Positions 6,658-6,912 of a stretch of 6,912 bases of DNA are shown here, piece after piece. The translations under genes were made by a program, and so were the position numbers. The notes under the pieces were generated by a model. The model was not told the origin of the DNA. It did not search any database and was given only the letters and a program-made list of their open reading frames with translations. Position 1 is the stretch's first letter. Every line of letters begins with the position of its first letter. This stretch comes from an uncultured Phascolarctobacterium sp. GTDB lineage: Bacteria; Bacillota; Negativicutes; Acidaminococcales; Acidaminococcaceae. The stretch covers positions 1 to 6,912 of the forward strand of contig CAMFET010000039.1 in the NCBI GenBank assembly GCA_945949475.1, written 5' to 3'.

Positions 6658-6912
6658 TTACAGCTTAAAGCCGCCGAATTCCTTCAAAGCAGTGTGGCAG
6701 CCACAGGTAGCCTCAACAGGCTCATTATCATTGATAAACGCAGCAATAAGCTTATTCATATTAGCAATGCTCTTGCCCATGGCTTCTACAACCTCCATAT
6801 GGGACAGCGGTGTAGGAGAAATACCGGCAGCCATATTCGTCACGATGGAACAAGTGCTGTAGCACATTTCTGCCTCGCGAGCAAGAATGCACTCCGGCAT
6901 ATTGGTCATGCC
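6658..6912 (-). CDS. mtnP: MTA/MTI phosphorylase (MtnP/PNP family), C-terminal 84 residues, 5' end outside window
   Basis: Partial gene: only the last 84 codons and a TAA stop are present, and the reading frame is open through the window edge. Family members phosphorolyse a purine nucleoside, here probably 5'-methylthio- or 5'-deoxy-nucleoside, to free base and (5-substituted) ribose-1-phosphate in the cytoplasm. The visible part begins with the family signature GMTNMPE followed by LAREAEM, as in trimeric MTA phosphorylases. The segment SIVTNMAAG then has Asn where MTA phosphorylases have Asp (TDYD in the human enzyme). In purine nucleoside phosphorylases this Asn selects 6-oxopurines, so methylthioinosine or deoxyinosine is a more likely substrate than MTA. 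This is inference from one residue. A CGC (CXC) motif lies near the C-terminus. The gene is followed 48 bases later by mtnA, which would take its sugar-phosphate product. An ordinary inosine/guanosine phosphorylase is the main alternative. Confidence 0.85.
   Translation of the reverse strand, partial: GMTNMPECILAREAEMCYSTCSIVTNMAAGISPTPLSHMEVVEAMGKSIANMNKLIAAFINDNEPVEATCGCHTALKEFGGFKL

Noticed and set aside
2313..6659. AAGCTT in three intergenic gaps (2313, 3612, 6654) as a shared regulatory element
   Set aside because: The same hexamer also occurs several times inside coding sequence, and the flanking bases differ between gaps, so it is best explained by chance.

Overview
The window is a single, tightly packed, one-directional gene cluster on the minus strand. 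It reads from position 6912 down to 61 and encodes seven proteins, the first of them cut by the window edge. The organism looks like an anaerobic Firmicute. The reasons are strong AGGAGG-type ribosome binding sites, a TTG start, very short intergenic gaps, and a ferredoxin-linked NfnAB transhydrogenase typical of strict anaerobes. A member of the Negativicutes is my best guess, but only a weak one. Nothing in the sequence suggests a plasmid, phage or transposon, and no stretch over 60 bases lacks a gene.

In transcription order, the first five genes are: (1) the C-terminal end of a purine nucleoside/methylthio-nucleoside phosphorylase (MtnP family); (2) mtnA, methylthioribose-1-phosphate isomerase; (3) an adenosylhomocysteinase-family hydrolase; (4) a class II (zinc) aldolase of the fuculose-phosphate type; (5) an amidohydrolase of the MtaD/DadD family that deaminates methylthioadenosine, S-adenosylhomocysteine and 5'-deoxyadenosine. 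The gaps between them are 48, 3, 2 and 28 bases, so they are almost certainly co-transcribed. After a 37-base gap with no visible terminator come nfnA and nfnB. These overlap by 16 bases and encode the two subunits of the ferredoxin/NAD(H)/NADP(H) transhydrogenase.

Together the first five genes form a disposal and salvage line for the spent products of S-adenosylmethionine (SAM). The deaminase would convert the adenine of MTA, SAH and 5'-deoxyadenosine to hypoxanthine. The hydrolase would split S-inosylhomocysteine into inosine and homocysteine. The phosphorylase would release hypoxanthine from methylthioinosine or deoxyinosine. MtnA would isomerise the resulting (5-methylthio- or 5-deoxy-)ribose-1-phosphate, and the aldolase would cleave the ribulose-1-phosphate to DHAP plus methylthioacetaldehyde or acetaldehyde (the DHAP shunt). 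Two residues support a deaminate-first order. The phosphorylase carries Asn (TNMAAG) where MTA phosphorylases have Asp. The hydrolase has Lys in the adenine-pocket motif (HLEAKT) where the human enzyme has Glu. This order resembles the pathway described in Methanocaldococcus jannaschii. Here it appears as one bacterial operon with a DHAP-shunt aldolase and NfnAB attached, which is the most interesting aspect of the window.
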